Assembly (NCBI RefSeq): GCF_964355755.1
Contig: NC_092670.1
Span: 30,183,795 to 30,243,794 of the forward strand
Reading direction: 5' to 3'
DNA: 60,000 nt
Origin: Antedon mediterranea
Lineage: Eukaryota; Echinodermata; Crinoidea; Comatulida; Antedonidae
Position 1 is the stretch's first letter, and each line of letters begins with the position of its first letter. The notes under the pieces are model-generated. The model made no database searches, was not told where the DNA came from, and saw only the letters and a list, made by a program, of their open reading frames with translations. The position numbers and the translations under genes are program-made. Shown in pieces: positions 39,801 through 44,222 of this stretch.

Positions 39801-40810
39801 TAGCCTATAGTCTAGCGATTAGAATTAGAGAGCGTCTTATTTAATGAAATTATATTTTAACGAAAAGTGTTCCCAATAGACTTAAATATTTTCCGATACT
39901 ATATCATTTTGAGTCTGACTAACATTATTGACCTTGTTCTTAATCCTATAAAATTGCTTTGACGATCCCGATAATATGTATTCGAAAGAACATCATGCAG
40001 TTTATACAAATATTAAATCCCAATGTTCTTATCTCATGATAAACTATTTCCTACACCAATACTAGTTATAGTAATTATTTTATGCAAACGTTTTCGGACG
40101 TGTCAGAACGCTAATAGTCCTACGTCGTATAGTCACGAGCTGACTTGTCTAACCTTCATAAACTTAGTAAGTATCACCAAGTCAACATATACTAAACTCT
40201 ATAATAAAAGTGTCAAAAGCAAAGAAGACATGGTCCTACGAGTTATGAACTTTCGATTCAAGTCAAAAACAAGGTGGAAGATATTTATTTTAGGTATAAA
40301 ACCTATGTTTAATTGTTTAGAACTTCTGCATCATAAAGCCTCTGTTTCGATCGTCAAAAGGAATTGTTTAGCCTAAAAAGATAAACCTTTCAACCAACTA
40401 AGTTATCATAAAAATAAGAAACGATAAAACTCTTTGCCTACGCTAGTATCTATAAATCATTGGTTATGCCAATTTAACTTTATTTTGCAAGAATATTTCA
40501 CGATAAAATAACTTTTTAAATGGGCGAAGCTTTAAATGCTTTCGGTTGTTTAATAATAAACTTATTAGTCCGTTTAATTACTGCAGTCGTCGATTTAAGA
40601 ATACACATATTTTGTTAAATGTATATCTATAGCCTAACGTTACCATTTTTCTCTGGAATTCTCATGAAGCATAACTGTGTAACCAAAATGGCTATTCGCT
40701 GGTCCATAATATATCCATGGATTTTGTACATCAATGTTAAATCCAATGGCATATGTTAAAAAATATAAAAGTATCGATAACGAAAATAGACGCATAGTTA
40801 GCCCTTTCAT
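673..40810 (-). CDS. ITGA4/ITGA9-like: Integrin alpha subunit, alpha4/alpha9-like, 21 coding exons (3' end outside window)
   Basis: This is the large subunit of an alpha/beta cell-surface adhesion receptor. Coding exons in transcript order: 40810-40644, 39148-39021, 37132-37026, 35100-34977, 32889-32755, 27352-27251, 23340-23198, 21546-21409, 18895-18787, 16791-16697, 16110-15974, 15718-15561, 15345-15188, 14964-14824, 6647-6568, 5751-5607, 2869-2771, 2509-2340, 1967-1790, 1109-1002, 825-673. Every junction has AG/GT and the phases join into 2775 nt, 925 codons, with no internal stop. Residues 1-23 are a signal peptide. Residues 24 to about 460 form the FG-GAP propeller with calcium loops near 315-323, 377-385 and 439-447. 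The rest is thigh and calf domains. No I domain is inserted between the early blades. Phrases such as RFGTVIENIGDLNQD and DVAIGAPYEDD recall vertebrate alpha4/alpha9. The transmembrane helix and tail must lie left of base 1. Subgroup assignment is an inference; integrin alpha identity is near certain. Confidence 0.95.
1002..1109 (-). CDS. ITGA4/ITGA9-like: Integrin alpha exon 20: calf-2
   Basis: Codes residues 839-874. ARNMGPSTIPYPSTVNITIP then W is the N-GPS-----V-I--P motif of late calf-2. 36 whole codons; GTAATG donor. Confidence 0.92.
1311..1541. repeat. 76-bp tandem repeat, three copies
   Basis: GTTACACAGTGAGCATCTAC recurs at about 1311, 1387 and 1463, each followed by CAGCACAAAGCTAGGATG and GATCATGTTCAATCAACC. 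Lies in an alpha intron. Confidence 0.9.
1790..1967 (-). CDS. ITGA4/ITGA9-like: Integrin alpha exon 19: calf-2
   Basis: Codes residues 779-838. The end, IGPSFTHVYH, matches the GP---H-Y-V strand of calf-2. Ends in phase 0 at CAT followed by GTAAGT. Confidence 0.92.
2340..2509 (-). CDS. ITGA4/ITGA9-like: Integrin alpha exon 18: calf-2
   Basis: Codes residues 723-778. It starts SVFRLKLDVSAVTGDQQGFH and has N-glycosylation sites NSS and NFT. Ends in phase 2 at AAAGG followed by GTGAG. Confidence 0.91.
2771..2869 (-). CDS. ITGA4/ITGA9-like: Integrin alpha exon 17: calf-1 end
   Basis: Codes residues 690-722, with LCEPNF and VICDIGNPMPAKVE; C--GNP is a hallmark of the domain. 33 whole codons; GTAAGC donor. 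Confidence 0.92.
3050..3130. repeat. Short dispersed repeat, CCAACC run plus GTCGC-like hairpin
   Basis: CCAACCAACCAACCGACATA then GAATCGCATTTGCACACG and ACTAAAAATGG. It shares its core with the GACA/GACC elements at 41.3 and 42.1 kb and lies inside the left part of the DIRS element. Confidence 0.55.
4222..4560 (+). pseudogene. DIRS reverse transcriptase fragment
   Basis: FRALPFGLSIALWVFTWVVK then MYLDDWLILANS and FLGARLNL: the LPFGL...YLDDW pattern of DIRS reverse transcriptases. The catalytic YLDD is at 4351-4362. The upstream part of the polymerase is missing or out of frame. Confidence 0.82.
4820..5140 (+). pseudogene. DIRS tyrosine recombinase remnant
   Basis: The frame contains YSVLREDRLWCPVC and, near 5000-5060, WWRAQTTFSLCYLQADDFSA. 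The W----TF---YL pattern resembles the region of the nucleophilic tyrosine in DIRS recombinases. The catalytic Arg/His context is incomplete, so this is a fragment. Assignment rests on motif resemblance and on position after the reverse transcriptase. Confidence 0.55.
5107..5190. repeat. Internal complementary region of the DIRS element
   Basis: GTAGGGATCTCACAAAATAG followed by ACTACACAAACCAACAGTGG and then TAGTCTATGAGTGAGATACC. The first half copies the right terminus and the second half copies the left terminus, as if both ends had been joined. Confidence 0.8.
5607..5751 (-). CDS. ITGA4/ITGA9-like: Integrin alpha exon 16: calf-1
   Basis: Codes residues 641-689: IYAMIHVQNMGEEAHQAKVY then ITFPKNVVFI, the typical V-N-GE-A---L--T-P strand pair of calf-1. 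Ends in phase 0 at GCCAGA followed by GTGAGT. Confidence 0.93.
5752..6567. other. Alpha intron 15, no gene seen
   Basis: AT-rich sequence between exons 15 and 16. A TTTATATAGCGC word near 6150 also occurs (as TTTTTATAGCGC) near 958. Nothing else is recognised. Confidence 0.5.
6568..6647 (-). CDS. ITGA4/ITGA9-like: Integrin alpha exon 15: calf-1 start
   Basis: Codes residues 615-640. VRFAHNCGNDQVCMTDLRLS is the conserved C-G-D--C--DL block that opens calf-1. Ends in phase 2 at CCAGG followed by GTAAGG. Confidence 0.93.
7430..8640. repeat. Short-unit tandem array (GGCTATTATTGGGCTATTAAAA type)
   Basis: Dozens of copies of GGCTATTATTGGGCTATT followed by AAAAATCTACATTATT, alternating with TTTGTCTACTAAAAATCTAC. 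Units are about 35 bp, in higher-order units of roughly 70 bp near 7680-8100. Copies degenerate towards both ends. Confidence 0.9.
8790..9360. repeat. About 197-bp tandem repeat, three copies
   Basis: GGACATGTAAAAGGAAGAAT (or a close variant) occurs near 8856, 9051 and 9249, each time before CAATTTAGACTTAT and ATACAGTATACATTTTAT. The spacing is 195 and 198 bp. Confidence 0.9.
9921..10580. repeat. Central long inverted repeat (~210-bp arms)
   Basis: GCACCTGCCTTGTATTTTAA on the left (9925 on) is matched inverted by TCAAAATACAAGAAAGGCAG then GTGCG on the right (to 10578). Inner matches are CATGTTCAATGTTTTTGTTT against AAACAAAAACATTGAGCATG. Arms are about 9921-10131 and 10355-10580; the spacer is about 220 bases. 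A transcript could fold into a long hairpin. Confidence 0.85.
11491..13735. repeat. 164-bp satellite array, about 13 to 14 copies
   Basis: GATAGATGGAGACTACTACA recurs at 11587, 11751, 11915, 12079 (with one change) and onward, spaced 164 bp, each unit ending in CTACTAAATATCTATTATAT. Copies are nearly identical, which suggests recent amplification or homogenisation. Confidence 0.93.
14108..14762. mobile_element. Short relative of the giant inverted-repeat element, 655 bp
   Basis: CCCATAACAAAAAGTCTTAG at the left matches the giant element's left end over more than 20 bases. The right end (TTTTGCTATGGG) matches its right end inverted. The interior carries two diverged copies of the unit that forms the 164-bp satellite (about 14300-14470 and 14480-14620). 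AAA on both sides may be the target duplication. Confidence 0.8.
14824..14964 (-). CDS. ITGA4/ITGA9-like: Integrin alpha exon 14: thigh domain
   Basis: Codes residues 568-614, including LSPIPFHFTYDLIVPEPP and a CLGGPC cysteine pair. 47 whole codons, phase 0 at both ends. The next intron, 8.2 kb, holds the two large inverted-repeat elements. Confidence 0.9.
15188..15345 (-). CDS. ITGA4/ITGA9-like: Integrin alpha exon 13: thigh domain
   Basis: Codes residues 515-567, INYTLSVEKNKVLTNRAPRV then VFLYMGG and a single cysteine near the end. The layout matches the thigh beta-sandwich. Ends in phase 0 at AAG followed by GTAAGT. Confidence 0.92.
15561..15718 (-). CDS. ITGA4/ITGA9-like: Integrin alpha exon 12: start of thigh domain
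   Basis: Codes residues 462-514. TKPIVKMETTLKISPNPINK is the standard R-PV hinge into the thigh domain. Several cysteines and N-glycosylation sites (NHT) follow. It ends in phase 1 at GTAAGTATA. Confidence 0.93.
15974..16110 (-). CDS. ITGA4/ITGA9-like: Integrin alpha exon 11: blade 7 with third calcium loop
   Basis: Codes residues 417-461. RSFGSSISGKVDIDGNIYPD holds the last calcium loop (439-447), then IAVGAFLQNKVFVLR closes the propeller. It ends in phase 2 at a GTAGTA donor. Confidence 0.94.
16597..16630. repeat. (TA)n microsatellite
   Basis: An alternating TA run of roughly 25 bases with similar short runs nearby, in the intron before alpha exon 10's donor side. Confidence 0.9.
16697..16791 (-). 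CDS. ITGA4/ITGA9-like: Integrin alpha exon 10: blade 6
   Basis: Codes residues 385-416. DVAIGAPYEDDNSGAVYIYS is a nearly invariant integrin alpha block, and SGIRLRYTQ resembles the alpha4/alpha9 segment before blade 7. It ends in phase 0 at CAG followed by GTACAC. Confidence 0.94.
17180..17975. repeat. About 113-bp degenerate tandem repeat, 6 to 7 copies
   Basis: AACAATCAGTTTGAAGGAAC (or variant) begins at 17306, 17419, 17538, 17651, 17765 and 17876, each time before GATGCACAGGACAGGAAGAA and, later in the unit, ACAGTTGGTAAAC. Spacing is 111-119 bp. Minus-strand ORFs here are repeat translations. Confidence 0.88.
18140..18172. repeat. (CT)n microsatellite
   Basis: CTCACTCTCACTCTCTCTCT followed by further CT dinucleotides. 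Confidence 0.9.
18787..18895 (-). CDS. ITGA4/ITGA9-like: Integrin alpha exon 9: blade 5/6
   Basis: Codes residues 349-384. ARFGTVIENIGDLNQDRYD contains the second calcium loop (377-385), in which the usual glycine after the third acidic position is arginine. Acceptor TTTTTCAG, donor GTATGT, ending in phase 1. Confidence 0.94.
18896..20730. other. Alpha intron 8, right of exon 9, no gene seen
   Basis: AT-rich unique-looking sequence. No exon, repeat end or coding match was recognised. Confidence 0.5.
20731..21343. mobile_element. piggyBac-like miniature element with TTAA flanks
   Basis: The left end TTAACACGTTCACTGCCA and the inverted right end TGGCAGTCAATGTGTTAA match at 16 of 18 bases and include a TTAA on each side, the piggyBac target. 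The interior repeats ACGTATTTATACGTC motifs in both orientations. 613 bp, non-coding. Confidence 0.75.
21409..21546 (-). CDS. ITGA4/ITGA9-like: Integrin alpha exon 8: blade 5 with calcium loop
   Basis: Codes residues 303-348. YFGAAVKGIDLNKDGLTDLL carries a complete DxNxDGxxD calcium-binding loop at residues 315-323, followed by VGAPLYS and EGRVYIYMNQG. The exon is exactly 46 codons, phase 0 at both ends. Confidence 0.95.
21914..22513. mobile_element. Inverted-repeat element with TACTCGGGGTAC ends
   Basis: TACTCGGGGTAC at 21914 is matched inverted by GTACCCCGAGTA ending at 22513. About 600 bp without coding potential. The right end is itself palindromic (CTCGGGTACCCCGAG). Lies in the alpha intron between exons 8 and 7. 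Confidence 0.6.
23010..23100. repeat. Fragment of the CTTGGTTCCCACTAG repeat family
   Basis: GACTTGGTTCCCACTAGGAC then TTTGACCAATCATAAGC resembles the end and CCAAT-like interior of the elements at 43.35 and 43.73 kb. Confidence 0.55.
23198..23340 (-). CDS. ITGA4/ITGA9-like: Integrin alpha exon 7: blade 4
   Basis: Codes residues 255-302: YSVSSGYFVRSDLVHGVTGA then PRAYQKGKVFIYDL. This is a full FG-GAP repeat with the usual GAP-KGKVFIYDL signature. It ends in phase 0 at GAGAAG followed by GTTAGT. Confidence 0.93.
24150..24640. repeat. TGATCATGATCA-rich region
   Basis: Many copies of TTGATCATGATCAACTTAAT and ACTTAATCACACTGATT in a loose array; the TGATCATGATCA core is self-complementary. Confidence 0.7.
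24417..24786. repeat. Duplicated segment, copy 1
   Basis: Starts TATACTATAAGTATATTGTC and ends GGTGACAAGACACAGGAA. Nearly identical to 25493-25851 apart from short indels and scattered changes. Confidence 0.92.
25493..25851. repeat. Duplicated segment, copy 2
   Basis: Direct-orientation copy of 24417-24786. The intervening ~0.7 kb is not duplicated. No open frame is shared. Confidence 0.92.
25962..27197. mobile_element. CAG...CTG inverted-repeat DNA element, 1.2 kb
   Basis: CAGACCTTGATTTA at the left (25962) is matched inverted by TAAATCAAGGTCTG at the right (to 27197). The flanks share only TCAAT, so the target duplication is uncertain. The GC-rich interior contains small ORFs but no transposase match. 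CAG ends suggest a hAT-like or related cut-and-paste family (inference). Confidence 0.65.
27080..27160. repeat. Two perfect hairpins at the end of the CAG...CTG element
   Basis: CACAGGCCCA (27080-27089) pairs with TGGGCCTGTG (27097-27106). ATGGCTCTCCTCAA (27129-27142) pairs with TTGAGGAGAGCCAT (27147-27160) over a four-base loop. Confidence 0.9.
27251..27352 (-). CDS. ITGA4/ITGA9-like: Integrin alpha exon 6: blade 3
   Basis: Codes residues 221-254, GSVVSVTETG through ESYIG. This is the variable blade 3 loop leading to the Y-GYSV strand. Acceptor CTCGTTCAG, donor GTAGGT; phase 1 at both ends. Confidence 0.9.
27353..29048. other. Alpha intron 5, right of exon 6, no gene seen
   Basis: AT-rich unique-looking sequence; no exon or repeat ends recognised. 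Confidence 0.5.
29554..30645 (-). mobile_element. 5'-truncated non-LTR retrotransposon (CR1/jockey group)
   Basis: It carries the C-terminal part of a reverse transcriptase ORF, a 3' UTR at 29575-29796 and a tail that reads, on the minus strand, as repeated TGAAC units (29554-29573). Such terminal 5-8 bp repeats are a CR1-group habit. Confidence 0.75.
29797..30628 (-). pseudogene. Non-LTR reverse transcriptase C-terminal fragment, one frameshift
   Basis: The upstream frame reads ELNKIENWFSSNKLLINTSK then TNFIIFH and ETLFLGILINENLNW. The downstream frame (29800-30333) reads GVINQIKYFFPQHILLSLYN, SLILPHLLYCNIIW and FILQKRIVRLLNF, ending with GPTYWNNLDS. The two join after a frame change near 30310. 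These are reverse transcriptase motifs after the catalytic YxDD, so the element is truncated and dead. Confidence 0.82.
31188..31393. repeat. 40-bp tandem repeat, five copies
   Basis: ACTTTATAAATCACTGGGTA then ACCATTATATACAGTACTTC, with T or G variation at one site. No spacers, so not CRISPR-like. Confidence 0.95.
31441..31735. repeat. Purine-rich tract
   Basis: Especially 31550-31735: GAGGAGGGAAGAGGAGGAGG and similar. The 95-codon frame across it is a low-complexity artefact. Confidence 0.7.
31736..32754. other. Intron 5 left of alpha exon 5, no gene seen
   Basis: AT-rich sequence between the purine-rich tract and exon 5. No coding or repeat structure was recognised. Confidence 0.5.
32755..32889 (-). 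CDS. ITGA4/ITGA9-like: Integrin alpha exon 5: blade 2/3
   Basis: Codes residues 176-220. CQAGFSAEYSIDG resembles the CQAG..S.. stretch of the alpha4 family and is followed by LILGAVGSLAWRG, a blade 3 FG-GAP strand. Acceptor ATCCTACAG, donor GTAT; both ends are phase 1. Confidence 0.93.
32890..34121. other. Alpha intron 4, no gene seen
   Basis: AT-rich. Nothing beyond short homopolymer runs was recognised. Confidence 0.5.
34140..34320 (+). pseudogene. 3' end fragment of a non-LTR reverse transcriptase ORF
   Basis: In one frame: DNLSHTVLHPDSVYSSNTFS then TVGARLWNNLPLHIKNSTSL, ending at TGA. GARLWNNLP-HI-N--SL is the usual C-terminus of jockey/CR1-type polymerases. The minus-strand ORF over it is a shadow. 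Confidence 0.72.
34977..35100 (-). CDS. ITGA4/ITGA9-like: Integrin alpha exon 4: blade 2, conserved CGHRW
   Basis: Codes residues 135-175, starting VCGHRWANTFYADAILPNG. The C-x-HRW motif is conserved in integrin alpha blade 2, and NGVCYKL follows with its disulphide cysteine. It ends CLT in phase 1 at a GTAACT donor. Confidence 0.93.
35101..36480. other. Alpha intron 3, right of exon 4, no gene seen
   Basis: AT-rich with ATT/ATA-rich stretches near 35715. No exon or mobile element ends recognised before the SINE. Confidence 0.5.
36485..36790 (-). mobile_element. tRNA-derived SINE
   Basis: Read on the minus strand it begins near GTGGCCAAGCGGTTAAGACA, with a pol III A box (TGGCCAAGCGG, 36754-36764) and a B box (GGGTTCGAGG, 36701-36710) spaced as in a tRNA. 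A tRNA-unrelated body follows (GATAAGGACTATAAACCGTA, GGTCCAGTGTACAC) and a 3' end ACTGAAGAGGTTCCCAGTAT plus AT-rich tail. The head does not fold into a clean tRNA, so it is a SINE rather than a tRNA gene. Confidence 0.8.
37026..37132 (-). CDS. ITGA4/ITGA9-like: Integrin alpha exon 3: propeller blade 1/2
   Basis: Codes residues 99-134, including DNQWLGSSLTREPFTGRVA, the classic W-LG-S start of blade 2. It enters in phase 1 and ends in phase 0 at GCA followed by GTAAG. Confidence 0.92.
37500..38539. mobile_element. Inverted-repeat element with CACTTG-CAATTGTAT ends, ~1.04 kb
   Basis: CACTTGCAATTGTATCCCAC at the left is matched inverted at the right by a stretch reading, on the minus strand, CACTTGTCAATTGTATGACC, and both continue into CACTATAT and GACC. 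Terminal repeats are about 45 bp. Lies in alpha intron 2. Confidence 0.7.
37868..38485. mobile_element. Nested element with TCACTCCGGC ends
   Basis: TCACTCCGGC at 37868 is matched inverted by GCCGGAGTGA ending at 38485. Further CACTCCGGCCGC and ATTCCGGCCGC copies sit just inside each end. It lies within the element at 37500-38539. Confidence 0.62.
39021..39148 (-). CDS. ITGA4/ITGA9-like: Integrin alpha exon 2: propeller blade 1
   Basis: Codes residues 56-98. It completes the WLLVGSPK strand of blade 1 and carries the ALYKCYVSSGRQYC segment with its paired cysteines. The acceptor is TTTTTATAG and the donor GTAAGTT; the exon ends in phase 1. Confidence 0.93.
39149..40643. other. Alpha intron 1, no gene seen
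   Basis: AT-rich. The 117-codon plus-strand frame near 40023-40376 has no recognisable domain and lies in an intron. Confidence 0.5.
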
Positions 40811-40923
40811 TATGATTTAATGAATGTTGTTGTTGTCCAATTACAGCAAATATAAACGAAAATAATACAGATGTCAAACTTGTAGTTGTTGATGGAATGT
40901 TTTATGATGCGAATTCTTCAATT
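40644..40923 (-). CDS. ITGA4/ITGA9-like: Integrin alpha exon 1: 5' UTR piece, start codon, signal peptide, start of propeller
   Basis: The coding part is 40644-40810. It reads MKGLTMRLFSLSILLYFLTY then AIG, a typical cleaved signal peptide, followed by FNIDVQNPWIYYGPANSHFG, the usual mature integrin alpha N-terminus. It ends in phase 2 at a GTAACG donor. A second Met at residue 6 could also start translation. Upstream, a TTTTTATTTCAG acceptor ending at 40924 suggests that 40811-40923 is 5' UTR and that a non-coding exon lies further right; that is an inference. Confidence 0.93.
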
Positions 40924-41250
40924 CTGAAATAAAAAGACAATGATATAAGTAAATTCATTTTGGTGTATCTTCAAGCATGTGTGACGTAATAGTAATAATG
41001 TGTATCTTAAACGATATACATATATAACTAGTATAATGCAGTCTAAAGATTGTGTACGATGCACACAAGTGAGAATGGGCTAACAAAGATTTGTTGGTTT
41101 CTAAACAGATTATAATGTTGAACAGACATAAAAATAAAGAAAACCCGTTATTAAAAAATGTATAAATGTTCATATATTCTAGACAGAAAAGTTTGGTATA
41201 TTAAAACAAGGCCAACAGCCATTAAGTCGCGTGCATGCTACAATGCATAA

Positions 41251-41347
41251 TGATACCGGACCGACAGACAGACCGACAGACAGACCGACCGACCGACAGA
41301 CAGACCAACCGACATAGTGAACTATAGTCGCGTCCACGCGACTAAAA
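41251..41347. repeat. GATACCGGACCGACAGACAG element, copy A
   Basis: GATACCGG, then a (GACA/GACC)n run, then CCGACATAGTGAACTATAGT and the palindrome AGTCGCGTCCACGCGACT, then AAAAA. Confidence 0.75.
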
Positions 41348-42040
41348 AGGCATAATTTTTACGAATTTTTTAACTTTTTCATCAAAAACGTGCGCAAATT
41401 ATCCAATTCGACGTGCTCGTATGACGTAATTTTAAGTCGAAATTGTTTAAAAGATGGTAAAATTATTAGAAAAGGCTGCAAAAACATAAATCACGCGAAA
41501 AAAGTATGTATTTAACGCTACGTGCGCACCACGCGCGTAAAAATTTGCGCGCGTATGGGTATTTTTGACATGCTCAAACGGCAAGAAACGCGTAGAAAGT
41601 TGATTAAAAATGAATTTTGCGCATTTTAAAATTTTAAATGCGCGTGCGCACGTAACTTTGTGGCTTTGTGAGTCATGGCAATTTTGTAAACGCTTAAAAT
41701 TGCCTGAAACGTACTCTTAATTCATCGAAAATAAATTTTGAACATTTTAAGCGCGCGTACGCATGCGTTACATGCGCTACGCACGTAATTGTATTGCCAT
41801 ATGATGATTTATGCCCTGAAATTTATGAGTACCAAATTTTATTTAATTGTGAATCATGGTTGTGAAGATATGATTACAAACCTGATTTCGTTAAATCGTG
41901 CGTAGACCGCGTAATTTTTTATTGCGCACCGTGAAAACATAACCACATCGATTCCTGGCCATAAGGAATATTCTGTGAAAAATTGACTTAGCTAGATTAA
42001 ACTGATATCAAGATAAGGTCAGAAAGCGATAAAACGCATA
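41348..42040. repeat. GCGC-rich spacer between the two GACA/GACC copies
   Basis: Repeated words such as TGCGCGTGCGCACGTAA and GCGCGTACGCATGCG within AT-rich DNA; probably part of the same dispersed repeat. Confidence 0.5.
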
Positions 42041-42041
42041 G

Positions 42042-42160
42042 TGATACCGGACCGACAGACAGACAGACAGAAAGACAGACAGACAGACAGACCGACAGAC
42101 AGACCGACAGACAGACAGACAGACAGACCGACCGACCAACCGACCGACATAGTGAACTAT
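42042..42160. repeat. GATACCGGACCGACAGACAG element, copy B
   Basis: Direct-orientation copy of the 41251 element with a longer GACA run, ending CCGACATAGTGAACTATAG. The minus-strand ORF rich in SVCL is its translation and not a gene. Confidence 0.75.
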
Positions 42161-42169
42161 AGAGTTCAA

Positions 42170-43345
42170 TGGCAATAAAAATAATTTGAAAGTTCATCTT
42201 GCATCTATTTCCAAATTTCCACTATTTGGCAGTACCATGCAATTATATTTGTCAAAGAAAAAAACAATTAGTCATTAAGTTCATCTATACAAGAAGTCAA
42301 TCTAAAATCGAAAAGTAGCTCACTTAGATGTAAAGATTTTATTCCAATATAAATGATCAGAAAAAAATGTCGGGGTAAAAGAAATGTTAATGTTCCATGT
42401 TTTGAATTGGAATGTAGGCCTATTGTAATTTCCTTTTTCATTGATTCATAGATGAGTTACACCTTTCGGTTTTAGAAGAAAGGTGTCTCTATCTTCTTTT
42501 GATGCTTTATGGATTGGATAATAACCGAAGACCCCTAAGCAGTTTGAAATTAATTCAAATTTGAAAGCATGTAAATACCTTATTCGTGTTAAGATTCGAA
42601 TTGAATGCTTTATTAGGTCAAGTGCTTAATTCGATTTAATTTCAATGCAAGATTTTGAGAAGTCTCCTATAATTATTTGACGTCGACGTAAGTATCATTC
42701 AATAGTAGGAAACACATTGGCCCATGCCAGTTAAATGATTAGCCTAGCTAACGTATGTGTAGACTTACTACAAGGTAAAAGCGGAATATCTCTACAAAGA
42801 TAATGATATAACAGTATACACAATATTAAATTCACGCAAAATATATTTTCTTAGTGTGGAAAAAGGGCTTAATTTACATAAATAATAGGTGTGTATCACC
42901 ATGGTGGTACGTATTTTAACGCAAGCAATTAGACCAATCACAAACGATGGATGGATTATTATTGAGAATTAGACCTATTTCCTAATGGAAAACAAGTGGT
43001 TAATGTTACATAGTGGTTATTTGGTATTGCCATGGACAAAATAAGTAATTGGACAAGCTCATGTCCATGATATTACCTTAGTGGTTATGTTACGTTCGTA
43101 GATGAAGTATCATTACGTAATATGTCTACGGTGATAACTTTCTTTGCATTTTTGTAGTTTTTCTAGACGAATTAGACATGTATTTTTATGACGGTATCAT
43201 GTTGCAAATAGAAAAACAAACTAATTTAGGCCTACGCCTTTTTCGTAAAAGTATGCAAAATGAAAAGTAACGTGTTAATAAGTACCGTAAACAGAAAGGA
43301 AAGAAAATTTGAACCACATTCCCATTATTAGGGTTAAGTAAGCCT
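42170..43345. other. Intergenic, no gene seen
   Basis: A hairpin ACACCTTTC...GAAAGGTGT lies near 42463-42486. Otherwise nothing is recognised. Part of the alpha upstream region, so it may hold promoter elements that cannot be picked out by eye. Confidence 0.4.
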
Positions 43346-43529
43346 TAAGCTTGGTTCCCACTAGAGCGTAACGCAAGGACGTAAACGCAACGCAAGCGTT
43401 TTAACCAATGACAAGCGAAGTTAGAGACAGTTAGCAATCACAAGCGAATAAGCCATCGCTTGCGATTGGTCAATTCATTTGCGTTGCGTTACGTCCTTGT
43501 GTTGCGTCGCTAGTGGGAACCACGCTTTA
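43346..43529. mobile_element. Miniature inverted-repeat element, TAAGCTTGGTTCCCACTAG family
   Basis: TAAGCTTGGTTCCCACTAG at the left is matched inverted by CTAGTGGGAACCACGCTTTA at the right. The next inner block AACGCAAGGACGTAA also repeats inverted, so the whole 184 bp is a near palindrome. Confidence 0.85.
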
Positions 43530-43732
43530 TAGTACAACATAGATTAGTTACATTTAGAAAAGACTCAACCACTCTGGTTAGCTGTATTGTTTATTAGACC
43601 TATTTAAAACAAGTCTGGCATGTAGCCTATGACTAATACGTGTCGTACCTCTCCCCAAATAAACAATAACAGTGTTTTATTTTTGATTATTTCAAACAGT
43701 ATATGTATGCTTCTTTGCCTCCTATTTAATCA

Positions 43733-43859
43733 TAGCGCAACGCAAGGACGTCAAAAAACTGCAACGCAAACGAGTTGACCAATAACAAGTAAATCGTTCG
43801 ATATTTCATTGCTTGTGATTGGTCAAATACTTGTCCTACTGGACAGAACCAAGCTTTAA
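43733..43859. mobile_element. Second, partial copy of the TAAGCTTGGTTCCCACTAG family
   Basis: Left part AGCGCAACGCAAGGACGTCA, middle TTGACCAATAACAAG and GCTTGTGATTGGTCAA, right end ACTGGACAGAACCAAGCTTT. The left terminus is missing. Confidence 0.75.
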
Positions 43860-44140
43860 GGTACTACGAATTAAACTAGACGTGATGATATATCAATTGT
43901 TGGAATATATGTTTATGAAAACTAGACTCATACTAATAGAACGAACAAAACATATCGTTAATATGCCTACTGCATTGACCCCGAAAAAATGTTATGATTA
44001 AATGATTCAAATGTTTCTTATGATTCACTAAATTATACTGTAATGTGTTTACTGACCTCTTTTGATTCTCCTGTTCTTACTAATATAACTATGGTTCAAA
44101 GCTAAGGTTAACACAGAAAAACCCTCCTCTTCCTCCCCCT

Positions 44141-44222
44141 CTCACCACAACTCCCTGATCCCTCACCACAACCCCCTGATCCCTCACCACAACCCCCTGA
44201 TCACTCACCACAACCCCCTGTT
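44141..44222. repeat. About 22-bp tandem repeat, four copies
   Basis: CTCACCACAACCCCCTGATC repeated with small changes. Confidence 0.88.

Noticed and set aside
40023-40376. 117-codon plus-strand ORF in alpha intron 1
   Set aside because: No recognisable domain, no splice or promoter context, and it opposes the gene.
41997-42197. Minus-strand 66-codon ORF rich in SVCL repeats
   Set aside because: It is the translation of a GACA microsatellite.
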